From: Primula veris | Lineage: Eukaryota; Streptophyta; Magnoliopsida; Ericales; Primulaceae | Assembly (NCBI GenBank): GCA_963682055.1 | Contig: OY821742.1 | Span: 8,765,816-8,829,815 of the forward strand | Direction: 5' to 3' | DNA length: 64,000 nt | Shown here: piece after piece, positions 11,190 through 23,027 of the stretch | How positions within the stretch are numbered: the first letter of the stretch is position 1 | Layout: every line of letters begins with the position of its first letter | The notes under the pieces: generated by a model | The model's database searches: none | Told to the model about the DNA's origin: nothing | Seen by the model: only the letters and a program-made list of their open reading frames with translations | Translations under genes and position numbers: made by a program

Positions 11190-11700
11190 GTTTTGGGGAT
11201 CAAGCTAAGACTGAGTGGGTTATGCCACGTTACTTTACGTCGTTTCTTATCAATGGTAACGTGCAAATCTCCCCCTAACGACGGGGACAACAGTCTTAGC
11301 GATGTCACTTTCGCATATCATGCGGTAAAGATATCGCTTGCCAAGGTTACTCTATCAAATGATAGGCATGGGATTCATAATCGACTTATGCCCCCTTCAG
11401 AGGTCCATATTTTGAACGCTATAGCGGCTCAATCAAAGTATTAATTAAGCACTCCAAACATGCATTAATATGAGACTTCTGGCTCATAACCAGTAACCAG
11501 CTGGTACGCATATGATGTTTGAGTGTCTATGGGCCTCATGACGGACAAATGCAGCAAAATAGCATAACCCCACACGGAAATATAAATCTTGGTGCGCAAG
11601 ACCAAGAAATGCGTGCAATCATTTGCAGTCGAATCATCAAACTTTCTGTGAGTCCATTTGGGTCTGAACATAATCGACATGATGTTCAATTTCAATTTCC
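11190..11700 (-). pseudogene. copia integrase remnant
   Basis: On the minus strand 11465-11695 encodes LRTKIYISVWGYAILLH ... YQLVTGYEPEVSY, the LxxSVWGHAILHAA ... LxTGxEP segment just after the catalytic core of one copia group. Further downstream, broken over several frames, are pieces resembling MFGCAVY, PQRxxIGPQRR and GGD. About 10950-11140 keeps a CKxLxRxxxPVG stretch from the integrase-RT linker. Many stops and shifts make it non-functional. Confidence 0.65.
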
Positions 11701-12718
11701 AAACTCAAGTAATTCAAATCTAAATTTCGATTTTAACTCTTCGGAATTATCAAGTTGACTAGACTTTTCGGGATAATCCGGATCATGAGCCATCAACTTA
11801 ATGATAGGGCTAAAAATTTGGGAAATGCTGCATTTCTGTGGACAACAGGTCCATAATCATTGTCACAAAGGACTCTTTTAGGCAAGTTGTTGGTGAAATT
11901 ATGTGGTACACTGTTACCCACTATTTTCAAAAAAAATCAACTACCCCACAAGTATTGCCTAAAATTTCATAATTTAAAGTTTGGTCACATTTGTTAAAGG
12001 AATTTGCTCAAAACACTTTAAATTATTTCGAGAAATTTCATAAACAGGCAAACGATAATCCAAAAGTATGTCCAAATGAAAAAATCATAATCGAAATGGA
12101 AAAACATAATCCAGATGATCGAAAAATCGGCTCAATGATTTATCAAAATCAATAAAGAAAGGTATCAAACTCATTTGAGCCACAAAATCGGTGGTCTCAA
12201 GAGTTTCCTTTCAGTTAACTTTAACCACATTAGGATTGGATTTTCCACCTTTATAATAGTTTTGAACTATTTAAGGGGTAACCGTGCATGATCTTTGTCT
12301 TTATAGCATAGAGATGGCTCCTTGAGCATTATCTCTTGCTTTGGGACAACGGACCATATTGTTCCTTTCAAGAACTGTCTTGAAGTCATAGGTCTTAGAT
12401 TTTGATGATTGTCTAAAATCTCCCTTGGCTAGCCGATTAATCGGGATCGCGATAGTTTGAGACAAATAACACTTGTCTCGGTTCTCGATTCGTGGAAAAA
12501 AAATGTACACGAATAGCATTAATATCAGGCAAACAATTCGCCATTGACCCAATATGATTAAAAACTCCTCACCGGGGCAATTTTCTTATCCAATAACAGA
12601 TGGGCGATAAAGGAACATGCTGAATATAAATTCACGTTACTGCTTATGGAATACAATTTTCAAGCTAGTATTTTGGTGAAGAATTGCTCCAATATGTCAA
12701 TTTCAGACATTTGTTCAC

Positions 12719-12962
12719 CATAGACGTCATCACATCTCAAATGTGGCGGCGGAATAAAATCAACGCTTTAACATTCATCCTGAGGGTAACAACAAACTCG
12801 TGTTTTACTCATCAAAGATGGCATCCAAAAAAAATTGGGCATCACATTTTCACACATCAGGGTGAGTAACATGTGGTGACGGATTAAAATCAACGTTTAA
12901 ACAGTCATTTTGCAAGTATGTTTTACGATTTTCTCATCATAGATGGCATCCAACATGTGTTG
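12719..12962. repeat. imperfect tandem duplication, about 125 bp unit
   Basis: The order 'catcacat ... gtggcggcggaataaaatcaacg ... tcatcaaagatggcatcca' recurs as 'gtggtgacggattaaaatcaacg ... tcatcatagatggcatcca'. It lies in the decayed 5' internal part of the old copia element. Confidence 0.6.
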
Positions 12963-13399
12963 GGAGTTTTGGATTATTTATTATATAAAACGACTGGTTT
13001 ATATGTTTATGGTTTGCACAAGTACAAACTTTGTTTCGAAAACGACAGGTTCGAAAATAGTTTTGCTTTTAATGTGAATTGGTTTTCATTGATCGAACGA
13101 CGGGTCGATACTGAAACACCAATTCGGCGAAACATACATCACTATATAAACACACTCGGGGAAATTATTATTTAGTCAACCCCTTTCGGTAGCTCTAATT
13201 GAACACGACCAGAAAAGACGGTGAGGGTGGAGGGCACGAATGCCACTTAAAACCCGACATCATTAGGATATCGACTTCCGCCTATATCTTTTCTAGATAT
13301 ATGACATCATTATTATTATACTGCTATATGTGTAAGTTTTTATTCATGGTAATATATGACATGCAAGTGAGCAGTTTATTTAATTACTAATTTACCATA

Positions 13400-14280
13400 T
13401 CACACGCAGTGAGGACAAATTTTAATTATCATTATACAATTTACATGCAAGTTATATACATTGTAGTTTTTAAAACCAATTTACCTATTACACTAGCAAA
13501 ATCTAAGTTAATATTATACAAATCTATTGCTTTTATGTGTAAGTTTAATACATGGTAACTAAATCATGCATTGATCAATTTTAAACCACATTCGAAACAT
13601 ATATATTGTTCTGTATCTAGAGGAATACTACATGGACTATGTCTGTAATTTCAGTGAACTATATTCATTTTACAGAGGTTTTACATAGACAGTACACAAG
13701 TTTCAGGCCTGATTTATTAGGTCCTAATTGTTATGGACATAACAGGTTAGCTACTACATGTTTAATGTAACTACCATATTAGACATAAGAAACAAACAAT
13801 CTCACGTGTTGTTACTAACATGCAGCCATAAACATAATTAAATACATGGTCAGATATACATGCGATTAATTTGATTTTACTAAATCATGCAGTTCCAATA
13901 TGTATATAACATACAAGTATAATCAACATGCAATTTTACACGGGCATATTTAACATATACTATCAATATCTATTTTGTAGAATTAGTACACATGTGAATA
14001 AAAACATAGTACATGGCATACAATTTTGTTTTATCCGGTTCTAATGCTACACCTATAAACATGGTAGTTGTCTTTAGTATAGGATTGGTTTATTCAATAC
14101 TACTTGTACTCGTGTAACATGCTATACTAACAATTTTTCATACATCCGGGTAGGCATGTAGACATGTAGTTTATATAAGCGAGTTACACATGCAGTATCA
14201 ATAGACTTTTCAATATATATTCTGTAAAAGTTATCATATCGTACCGTATATAAAAAAAATATACCGTACTCTTGGTATGT
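13400..14280. other. decayed leader/gag region rich in CATG motifs
   Basis: No ORF. ACATG, CATGCA or CATGGTA words occur many times over about 900 bp. This is the expected place for the leader and gag of the minus-strand copia element, but no gag similarity survives. Confidence 0.4.
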
Positions 14281-14410
14281 TGGGGAAGACCGATATAAAA
14301 AAACTTTGAATTTTGGCCGTATGTTTATAACCCAATATTCGAGCTTAAACTCTGGTCTTCGAACAAATACCCCAATCTTCTATCTCTTACTCAAATCTTC
14401 GCGAGCAAAG

Positions 14411-14424
14411 TGCTGATAACGTGT
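14411..14424 (-). other. probable primer binding site of the old copia element
   Basis: Minus strand reads ACACGTTATCAGCAC directly after the LTR end. This is not the standard initiator-Met 3'-end site. A similar sequence is common next to certain plant copia LTRs and probably uses an internal part of a tRNA. Confidence 0.5.
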
Positions 14425-14635
14425 TGTGTGACATATTAGCTCACATATATATGTATATAGATATAGAGAGAGAATATAGAGAGAGACAACAACATGGTAT
14501 TTATTAATCAGAATGTATATGAATGAATGTAAAATACAATATCCCTAACCCTCTTTATATAGATAGAGGGGTAGGGTTACAAGCCACTTGGGTCCATAAA
14601 ATACAAGACCAAGAGTCCAATAATATACTACAACA
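14425..14635 (-). repeat. 5' LTR of the old copia element
   Basis: 211 bp, matching 8106-8317 with about 14 differences including a one-base gap. Confidence 0.85.
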
Positions 14636-15545
14636 TTTTGTTGTTAATTTTTAGTTTTCAAAATCGACATATGCATTGATATAAAGAAATAGGTCACTAT
14701 TTTGAACATACGAATAGTTATAACAAAGCATTCTCTTACATACGCAAATGCTTTGAAAAGATAACACGTATCACTATACCAATAGTCGAGTACATATCAA
14801 TATCATAATTTTCCAACAATAATCTAACTTAAGTATACAAAACTAGGATTTCAATTTCAAAATAGAGTTAATAAAAAGATAAATTCAAGGTCACTGAGGT
14901 AACCTACATAATGTCCGATCATAACAGTTAAAACTTAAAACCCATATGATAAGAGACAATTATCAGTAGATAGAAATAATAACTAGTACGTTAAAATTGA
15001 GTAAAAATAGACCACTATGCTTTGGTTTGAAAAATGTTTAAATTTGTAATTTTTTACTTTCTTTTACGAGTTTTATTTTTGGGATTGAATTTGCAATCTT
15101 TATATATAAATTTAGTGACAAAAATAAAAAAATATTCGCAACCCAACCTGAACCCAAATCGCTGCAATGGGTTGAATTGGTTGGTTTGAGAGTTCAAACT
15201 CCATCAACCTATATCAAACGGAATCGCTTTTTTCTTACGGGTTTTGATTTGGGCTTCAACCCCACACCAAAACGATTCGTGCCCGACCCAAGTTGTAACT
15301 ATGTTTGGAATGTAGGGTATTATATATGTATGATTTTGTTGAAGTACCATAGATATGATGAATTGGGCTAAATATGCGGACTCTATGCTACACGGTACTC
15401 ATTCTAAATTTTTTTATGTTTTTTAATTTTCTCCTAATTAAAAGGGTCCACATTATTTTTTCAGCAATTTATGTAGCATTTTGCAGTCCATGTGCAACTT
15501 TAATGTTTTTGTTTTACTGTAATGTAGTTTTGTGTCGTCACGTAT
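14636..15545. other. AT-rich spacer
   Basis: Nothing recognised. Short ORFs here lack codon or motif support. Confidence 0.4.
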
Positions 15546-15736
15546 CACTACAACATAATGTTTTATTTATTTAGAGTAAAAAGTTATCACAAACTTGTCA
15601 TTAACTTAAAAAGCTGTCAGAAATTGACTAAACTGTCACAAACCGTCACAAAAACCGTTGTTAATAAACTCGTAACAGAAAATACTGTCACTAATCCCGT
15701 CGTTATTTGGATATTTTTTTATTATTTTTTTTAGTA
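15546..15736. mobile_element. CACTA-type MITE, copy A
   Basis: 191 bp, starting CACTACAACATAATG and ending TTTTTTTAGTA (last base changed from G), with a TAT duplication on both sides (15543-15545, 15737-15739). The interior is made of subterminal-type words such as GTCACAAA and CCGTCG. It has the same family and size as the copies at 31470-31661 and 62025-62206. The three-base duplication and CACTA ends identify the superfamily. Confidence 0.85.
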
Positions 15737-15739
15737 TAT

Positions 15740-17660
15740 ATGCATCATTCAATCTTCTTGTAGTACTACGTACTTCTCATCCACCGTTGCAGATACATAC
15801 TTATTCGACTAAAAATTACCAACATCTTGATTGCAGGGTCCATATATATCTTGTATTTGATTGATTTCTTTTTGCAGGTTTCTGACCTTTTGTGTGTGTG
15901 CGTGCTCGCGAAATTAGTGTGTTAAAAGATATTCTCCAATTATTTTTACACTTTGTACTTAGATCAAGCACTACACATTTCTCATTATTTTCTTTAAATT
16001 TAACAAAAAAATATAAGCTATATCTATAGGAGAAAGTGAAAAAGTACTTTATAATCGGCTACCTTATAATTTTTCTTATTTTTATTTTATATTAATCTTT
16101 TATATTTATTTTGTGATTTTATGTACATTTATGTGGATGAAAGTGAAAAGGTATATGAGATAATTTGGGGAAGCCATTTGGTTACTTTTATTTGAGAACG
16201 ATTTCAAAACTTCAAAATTTGAGGAACTTTACAAGTAACATGCTAATTAAACAAAATCAACTTTTTTTGTGTGTGAAATTCCTCAAATTCTAAAGAAAAT
16301 GATCTTGGGGATCCTATAGTGCTTGATCTTAGGTTTTAGTTTTTACTCGATGCTTGTAAAATTGAGTCCGAATATTTTGCCCTCTATTCATCGTCTCTTT
16401 TCGTGTCCTTTGATTATTTTCGTCCAAAATTTTAGAAAAATCAACTTATTTCTCTATTTTATAGAGTTTTATAATATATTCTATATAAATGTCATAATAT
16501 TTGGACATAATATTGCTCTAAATAATATTTTTTAATTTCACTAATTAAAATATACTAACTTTTTATTTATTCCAAATTAAATTGTGTGTGACTTTTCTCT
16601 TAAAAATAATTATTGGAGTGTATCAATATATGTGTAATCATAATTATAGAATTTTTTTTTAATAAATATTTTGGATTAAATAGATAAGGAGACACGAAAA
16701 TGTGCATATATTGTAAAAAAAAAATCAAATTTTTTTAACTTTGTTACTTTGCTTACTGCTTGCCAATTAACTTTTCGTATTTTTCTCAAATGCTTCATAG
16801 AAAAGAAGTAAATTGTGTTAAGAGTTCTTGGAATGGAAACTTTACACAAATATAAAGAATCTAGTAATTGTTGTTTATATTTAATCAAAAGCATGATGGG
16901 TTCACAGATATAGTAAAAGAAAAGATATACCGGAAGTAAACTAACTAAAAGTATCCTCTTTAATAAGATTTTTAAAGAATTTTTTTTTTAGCTAAAAGTA
17001 TATCTCTATACATAAAAAAAAAGATCTCTATATACGAATAAAAATTTACAGTTCCGACTTGGGGCCACTGGTAAATAAAAATAAATTCTGTATTATCATA
17101 CTGGATGTTTTTTATGATTCCCTTTTAAGAAATTTGCAATTGCCTCATTATAATAGTAAATGTCATCATATTGCGAATATGTAAATTTGAAATTTTTAAG
17201 AAATGTAAATTTTTATTTAATATTGTTTTCCAACTAGAGGCATGGGGTCAAGTCCCTCCATAGTTTGGGTACTTAGTGAACCGGAAAATAATCGAAGGTT
17301 TTTTGGAATTTTTGCTCTTTCACGACTTTTTGTCCTTTTCATTTTTCCTTGATTTTTTTTTTTAATATTTTTTTTTGGGGATATTTTCAAGTTTTTCTCT
17401 AAAAAAGTTTTTTGCCATTTTTCTGAGTTTTTTGTCGCCTTTTTTTTTGTATCTTTCTCAGTTTTATATGATTTTTGGGAAAGTTCCAATTTCTCTTATA
17501 TTTCCAATAATTTTTAGGTAACTAGAAAACTGGGTTAAAACTTTTAACATTTTAAAGAAATGACCTAAATATTAATATATTTGTAAATTTTATACCGACC
17601 CAAAATAAAAATTCCCTTACTATTAGGTAGCAAAGATCAAAACCCAGCCCTTAAACCGCC
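15740..17660. other. AT-rich spacer
   Basis: No gene recognised. It holds a TG/CG run near 15892-15910 and T-rich stretches near 17340-17450. The last part is the promoter of the FAS1 gene. Confidence 0.4.
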
Positions 17661-17678
17661 AAAACCCAATTCACAATC

Positions 17679-17696
17679 TCTCTCTCTCTCTCTCTC
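17679..17696 (+). promoter_or_regulatory. CT-repeat leader of the fasciclin-like gene
   Basis: A TCTCTC microsatellite lies four bases before the ATG at 17701. CT-rich elements are common in plant 5' leaders near the transcription start. Confidence 0.5.
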
Positions 17697-17700
17697 ATCA

Positions 17701-18693
17701 ATGGTGACTTCATCCTGCTCTCACTGGTGGCACTGCCCAGTCTACGTAGCAATGTCCATCACCCTCGCCGCTATCGCCATCTCCTCCGTTAAACACTCTG
17801 CTAACCCTTCACCTTCCCTCTCCTCCAACGCCTCTCTCGCCCTCGTATCCCATAACTTCACCTCCATCCTCTCCCTCCTCCGAACAAACCCGCAGCTCTT
17901 CTCATCGTCCCCTCAACTCACCTTCTTCGCCTTTAAAGACGACCCTTTGTTGAACCTAAGTTCTGATCCCGGGTTCTTGAAAGAGCTTCTTGAATACCAT
18001 TACGTCCCTTTCAAGATCCCTTTCAAGGAGCTCAAGAAGTACACTGTAGGAACCTGCTTCAAGACCCTGAACGGAAACAAGAAGATCGGTGTCACGAAAA
18101 TTGAAAACTGGAAGGTTGAGATCAATAACGTGACAGTTTCACATCCTGATTTGTTTCTGGAAGGGGGGGTCGTGATTCATGGCGTTAGTGGTCCGTTTGC
18201 CAAGTCTGCTGAGATTACGGAACTGCCCCTTTGTGTTTTCCATGATAAGAATGATACTGGGGTTGAGTGGAGGAATGTGATCAGGTTCTTGAGCTCGAGT
18301 GGTTATGTTCCATTTGGGGTCGGATTGAATTCTGTTCTTGAAGGGATTATTCAGGAAAACACAAATCTGGTTTCTGTGACGGTTTTTGCTCCGGTGGATT
18401 TTGGGTTTGTTTCGTCGTCTTGGGGATTATTAAGTAAGATTGTGAGGTACCATATTGTGCCAGGGAGGTTTGTTTATGCGGATTTAGCATCTTTTCCTGA
18501 TAAATCAGCGTTAAAAACTCTGCATTCGGACCGAAAACTTGTAATTAATGTCAATAATGCTGGTATGGATCGAAAATTGTGGATTGATGGGGTTGAGATT
18601 ATAGCTCCAAATGCGTTTTTGTCGAATAAATTTGTAATTCATGGGATTTCTAGAGCTTTTCGGCCGGAGGAGCTTCCTAGTACTTCTCTATAG
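17701..18693 (+). CDS. fasciclin-like arabinogalactan protein, FLA19/20/21-like
   Basis: A single-exon 330-residue protein. Residues about 14-31 form a hydrophobic signal or signal-anchor. Two FAS1 domains follow: about 45-175 (LTFFAFKDDPLLN and YHYVPFKIPF correspond to the H1 and YH regions, then GGVVIHGVSGP) and about 190-322 (VTVFAPVDFGF, RYHIVPGRFVY, NKFVIHGISRAF). FAS1 domains mediate adhesion at the cell surface or wall. The interdomain and C-terminal parts have few Pro-rich glycomotifs and no clear GPI signal, as in the FLA19-21 group of plant FLAs. The start is the first ATG after the CT-rich leader. The frame is intact and GC content is higher than the flanks. Confidence 0.9.
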   Translation: MVTSSCSHWWHCPVYVAMSITLAAIAISSVKHSANPSPSLSSNASLALVSHNFTSILSLLRTNPQLFSSSPQLTFFAFKDDPLLNLSSDPGFLKELLEYHYVPFKIPFKELKKYTVGTCFKTLNGNKKIGVTKIENWKVEINNVTVSHPDLFLEGGVVIHGVSGPFAKSAEITELPLCVFHDKNDTGVEWRNVIRFLSSSGYVPFGVGLNSVLEGIIQENTNLVSVTVFAPVDFGFVSSSWGLLSKIVRYHIVPGRFVYADLASFPDKSALKTLHSDRKLVINVNNAGMDRKLWIDGVEIIAPNAFLSNKFVIHGISRAFRPEELPSTSL

Positions 18694-20904
18694 TATAGCC
18701 TCAAATTCCAAAAATGTTTAGTACGTTCTGTTGTTAGAAAATCAAATGTAGATATTTCAGTTCAAGGATTTGTGATGCAATTAGAATTTTACTGTACTGC
18801 TTTTTGGAATGTGATACCTAATGTTCTCTTCTTCTTTTTCCTGTCAATTCCGGAATGTGATACCTATTTTTCTGTCATTCTGAGTACTTGTTAGTTTTGT
18901 CCTTTGGATAGCTGAAATTCATGAGCCATAATTTCAAAATAGTTGTACAGTAAAGGTTAACTACATTTTATTGTTAAGTTTATTAATGCATTTTGCTTCA
19001 TCTGTTACAATTTACAAGAGTATGGAATCTGGATTCGCTTCAATAGCACAGACTGATTACACCATATGCATGAATCATGATTAAGCTAGCTGTAAACATA
19101 ATGATAAAAGAGTATTTTCTTAAATCAGTGAGAGAAGAAAAAAGAGTACAGAAGTCAGAACTTGGCAAATAGAAAATTTAAAATCAGATAAGATAATTTC
19201 TAATTTCTTATCAAGCACAGTGACCGACTAAAATAAAATAGAAAAAATTTCAGTTTTTCTTCCCAGCAAAATAAATAAATTTCGTTACTACTGCTTGAAT
19301 GGATGGGAGTGATGAAACCCGAAGGTCTCAGAGAAAATTGGGAGAGAAAACAGAAGTCAATCTCACGCCAAGAGACACGAATGACTGAAATAGATAAGAA
19401 AACAGGCACATGACTAGGGTTTCACCCTTTATAAAATTCAATAGTTATTCCACATAACGAAACTGAAAGGAGAGCCCCTCTACAAATAGGTCTAAAAAGT
19501 ACTTATAGCGTGAAAATATGAAATAACAAACCAGTCCAACTACTAATAGAAATAAATAAAAGAAACTAATAATTAGCCGGTTTCATCAGGGAGGCGATTA
19601 TATGACTGAAAGCCTTGATTTTCACACGAAGAACCAAGACTGTCATCGTCTCTAAGGCAGGTCTTTTGTCTTCACAGGGACCCAATAAAGTATTTGTAAT
19701 CGTAATTTTATATAACTCTGACTTATTTAGGCTTTGAGAAGCTGAAACTATTTTCGCTAAAGATGACACAGGAAACACATTTGAAAGAAATCAGACAGAA
19801 GTCAGAATTAAATTGATTTGCTGAAACATACTTCAGCGAGGTGCTAGAGAAGTTTCAGAAATATGCAAATTGTAATGAAAAAGGCTCTGTAAGAATGCGA
19901 TTATTCATGATACTAAAAAAATGCTAGGTGTATGATAACGTGTTACGGCTTTTAGATAATGAGCGACAATTCCACGCTCCAGGCATTAGATTTTGTGAGC
20001 TACGCCAAGAGTTTCCAAACAGCAAGTTGCTATAAAACCAAAATTCTGACGCTGTAAAACAACCGATATTATATACTGAAACAACACTACTAATGATCAC
20101 TGAAGCTTTAGTACAACAAAATACAGTAATAATTCCAAACTATTAACAACTGTATAAATTTCGATCTTCGCCTATCTAAATAGAATACAAAAGTCCCTTG
20201 AATATCTTCCACTAAAGCTGTTGATCTGTTCAACAAATCAACAGCTTGGAATTCATAAATCATAAGGCATGTCTGTGCCAATGTCACAGCGTCACTATAA
20301 ATACGTGTACCCTTTGCCAAGCTTTGATACTATTCCTCACATTATCATTTTTCTCACACTAAAATTCGACCTGGATGGGCAATAAATTAAGAGGGTTTCT
20401 CGGTGCCCAATTTAGTTCCTCACCCAAAAGAATAATTTGCTCGTGTTTACGCTTGGCAGGGATAGTAACGGACAAGAAAGTAAACAGCACACAATTGAAG
20501 GCAAAGCTAAAAATCTTTCAACATATATAACAGAATCATACAAAGGAACTGTTAAATTTTGAGCTAATCTGTGAGCACAGCCAATCATTACTGAAGTTGG
20601 AGATTTTTTGATCTATGGCAAATCTGGGGCTTCTTAAAGGATTCCCTAAATTTATCGAGTCGAACTCAATAAACCTCTACTATCTACCTTAAAATAAAAC
20701 CGTACCTCAACAAATATATGGAACATGTGGTCGGTTTTATAATCATATTTTTTAGTTTCCTGACAGATTTGAAACTTCTAAAACTGGCTGCTACTTGGAA
20801 ATTTCTAGCTAGCTTTCTTGATCATCATATATCTTATCATGCAGATTGCAAGCTACTTATTTAAACGTATAGAACTGTTTACCAAGTGTTGCAATACGTT
20901 ATGC
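18694..20904. other. spacer between FAS1 gene and Sirevirus
   Basis: The first 200 bases are probably the FAS1 3' UTR. Minus-strand ORFs of about 70 codons at 19200-19409, 19566-19778 and 20108-20320 have no recognised similarity. The last, preceded by CACTATAAATACG near 20293, could be a decayed exon. A perfect 11-bp hairpin lies at 20215-20247. Confidence 0.4.
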
Positions 20905-20918
20905 ACTCCTATTAGGAC

Positions 20919-21418
20919 CTCTGTTTTAAAATTCGCGCTACATAGCGCTATGTAGCGCGAAATAGCGCTTTTTTGGTAAAAAACGCAACGAAAAATGACG
21001 ATTTTGGGTGGAATTGCGCTAAAATCGCGCTATAGGGGACCAAAAGCGTAAAAATCGCGAAATTCTGGACCAAAAGCGTAAATAGCGAGTTAAAAAAAAA
21101 ACAGCGGATCTAAATAATAAATATATATTGTGCAATTTTCATAAAAGTGTCTACAGTCCAGATGGTTAAGATTGTGCTGTAATTTCCAGCAGACCTGGGT
21201 TCAAAACTCACCAACAACAATTTTTTTTTTGATTTTTTTTTATTACTATCTAATATAACTATATTTTTTTATTTTTTTTTGTTATATATTCTAAAGTTTA
21301 GTGCATATTTAGGCAAAAAAAAAATACACCGCAAAGCGCTATATAGCAACGCTATTAGCGCTTTTAGCGTTTCTCTCGAAAAAACGCTACGATAGCGATA
21401 ACGCTATTTAAAACACTG
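20919..21418. mobile_element. 500-bp hAT-type MITE
   Basis: Bounded by perfect 8-bp duplications ATTAGGAC (20911-20918 and 21419-21426). The ends are inverted: the left reads CTCTGTTTTAAA and the right end, on the minus strand, CAGTGTTTTAAA. Both subterminal regions are full of GCGCTA/TAGCGC words able to fold back. No transposase ORF. Eight-base duplications and a CAGTG-type end point to the hAT superfamily. A tRNA-like block sits in the middle. Confidence 0.9.
21148..21212 (+). other. tRNA-like (pol III A/B box) segment inside the MITE
   Basis: CAGTCCAGATGG matches the A-box pattern at nearly all fixed positions and is followed by TTAAG as in tRNA D-loops. About 40 bases on, GGTTCAAAACT resembles a B box. 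T-runs follow. It does not fold as an obvious intact tRNA, so it is likelier a captured SINE or tRNA fragment. Confidence 0.45.
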
Positions 21419-21879
21419 ATTAGGACCATATTTCTGGCCTATTAACTCTTGTTGTCAATTGGTTGGAACAAAATAACTCAAGTTGATTTTTATGAATTAA
21501 AACAGTTTAATGTTTACAGGTGAGATTGCAAGCTCAGTTGCAAGTACAGTTCCAACCTGCCAATACGCAGAATTCTGTTTTATTCTGTCTAACTGCATTA
21601 CTTAATCTTTAAAGTCTTTTATGTGAATAAAAGTATGCATGATACATTCTCATTTGTTTAACAACATTCAGTTTGCTCTTATTGAGAATATTTAAGTGAT
21701 AACGAATGGAAAGAGTTTAAATAGAATTGGAGATTAGATCTTCTTAAACATGCAATATCTTTATCTCTTCATTCAATATGTTTGTTTAACAAATCAAGTG
21801 TAAACTCAACAACAATCAACTTAATATTTGCTGGTGTAACTCTAAGCGTGTTCAGGTATATCTCTCACTGTGAAACTGC

Positions 21880-22225
21880 CAAAGAGGCATGAGATATCTT
21901 ACAAGTAACTTTTGAGGGAACTGCTAAAGTAAAAGCCTATAAACTCCAACAATTAAATACTCAATTTGAAAATCTAAGAATGGAGGAAGATGAAACTATT
22001 GAACAGTTTAATGGTAGAATTTATCATATTGCCCATCAAGCTGGAAACTTAGGTGAAAAATATAGTGATGCTAAACTTGTGAAGAAAACCCTAAGTTCTC
22101 TTCCAGAAAGGTTTGAAATTAAAGTAACATCTATTGAGGAATCAACAGACTTAGACAACCTAAAACTTGAAAAATTTATAGGAAATCTAAGCACTCATGA
22201 GTTAAAATTTGAAAAAAATGGGTAG
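21880..22225 (+). pseudogene. Sirevirus gag remnant
   Basis: The frame resembles the copia UBN2 gag domain: AKEA, then a TGA where Trp is expected, then DILQVTFEGTAKVKAYK and FENLRMEEDETIEQF. The first part of gag is missing with the 5' deletion and the CCHC knuckle is not recognisable after 22225. From there to 22700 the sequence is decayed. Confidence 0.7.
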
Positions 22226-22699
22226 AACAGAAAAGGGAATAGCCTTTCAAGCTAATAAATCTGAACCTAAATTCTGTGAGAATATGTGTGATGAATAATA
22301 GCTGGCCTTCTTTGTTAAAAAGGTTTACAAAGAGTTCTACATGAAAAAGTAGGATGATACTGGAACAATTTGCAACCATAAGTACATTCGCAACCAGAAG
22401 TTAAAGCTCTAGTAAAAGCTGAAACTCATGTTTTGAAAATAAGGTTAGAAGTACATTTGCAACCAGAAAAAGACTGAATAATTTTAAAGCTAAATCTACA
22501 CTTGATTTAAAATTGTGTAATTTTTACAAAAGACCTGTATATCTAGAAATCAGATGTTATTTAAAAATGCACATAAAGTATATTTCTCAGAAAAACTGGT
22601 TGTCTTCTTCTTATAAAAGAATGAATTGGGTTTTGAAGGTTAAAAGTAAAAATGACTTAATTGCCAATAATAAAGTTGTCAGTATTTCTTTAAATGTTG

Positions 22700-23027
22700 C
22701 TACTACTAATGAATGATACTTTGACAGTGGTTGCTATAAACATATGACAGGTAATGCAAGTGCCCTAAAAAATGTCATTAACTTTACAGAAAATACTGTT
22801 GTGTTTCGGGATGGAGACACATGTAAAATAATTGGAAAATAAATTTTGAACAAAACTGGAATGCCTAAAATTAATAATGTATTTCTTGTAGATGGTTTAA
22901 AAGCTAATCTTATTAGTATTAGTCAACTCTGTGATAACCACATGTTTGTTCAGCTTAACAAAGATAAGTGTCTGATTACTGATGTGAATGATTACTTGAT
23001 CATGACAGGAGTTAGATAAGCAAATAG
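22700..23027 (+). pseudogene. Sirevirus protease remnant
   Basis: YFDSGCYKHMTGN gives the copia aspartic protease active site (DSG) near 22722. NNVFLVDGLKANLISISQLCD, just downstream, is the usual segment before the integrase. A TGA stands in place of the Trp before YFDSG, and further stops lie near 22840 and 23018. Confidence 0.75.

Larger units (their letters stand above)
8106..14635 (-). mobile_element. old Ty1/copia element with short LTRs, minus orientation
   Basis: Two direct repeats of about 212 bp (8106-8317 and 14425-14635) bound a 6.1-kb interior. On the minus strand each reads TGTTGTAGG ... CACACA. A purine tract (AAATGGGGAG) precedes the left copy and a primer-site-like sequence follows the right copy, which fixes the orientation. 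Integrase remnants are recognisable at about 11200-11695. The LTRs differ at roughly 14 of 211 positions by eye and no ORF is intact, so it is old. No target duplication was visible, which may mean decay or inter-element recombination. Confidence 0.8.
20910..21803 (+). repeat. 5' LTR, truncated and interrupted by a MITE
   Basis: Bases 20910-20919 and 21427-21803 align with the first about 430 bases of the 3' LTR, from ACCATATTTCT to TTGTTTAACAAATCA. The LTR then stops, so roughly the last 700 bases are missing. Compared with the 3' LTR it lacks about 38 bases near 21734. The LTR start reads TATTAGG where the 3' LTR has TGTTATG. Confidence 0.85.

Noticed and set aside
21148..21212. Functional tRNA gene
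   Set aside because: The A and B boxes are suggestive, but acceptor and anticodon stems do not pair as a tRNA and it lies within a MITE.
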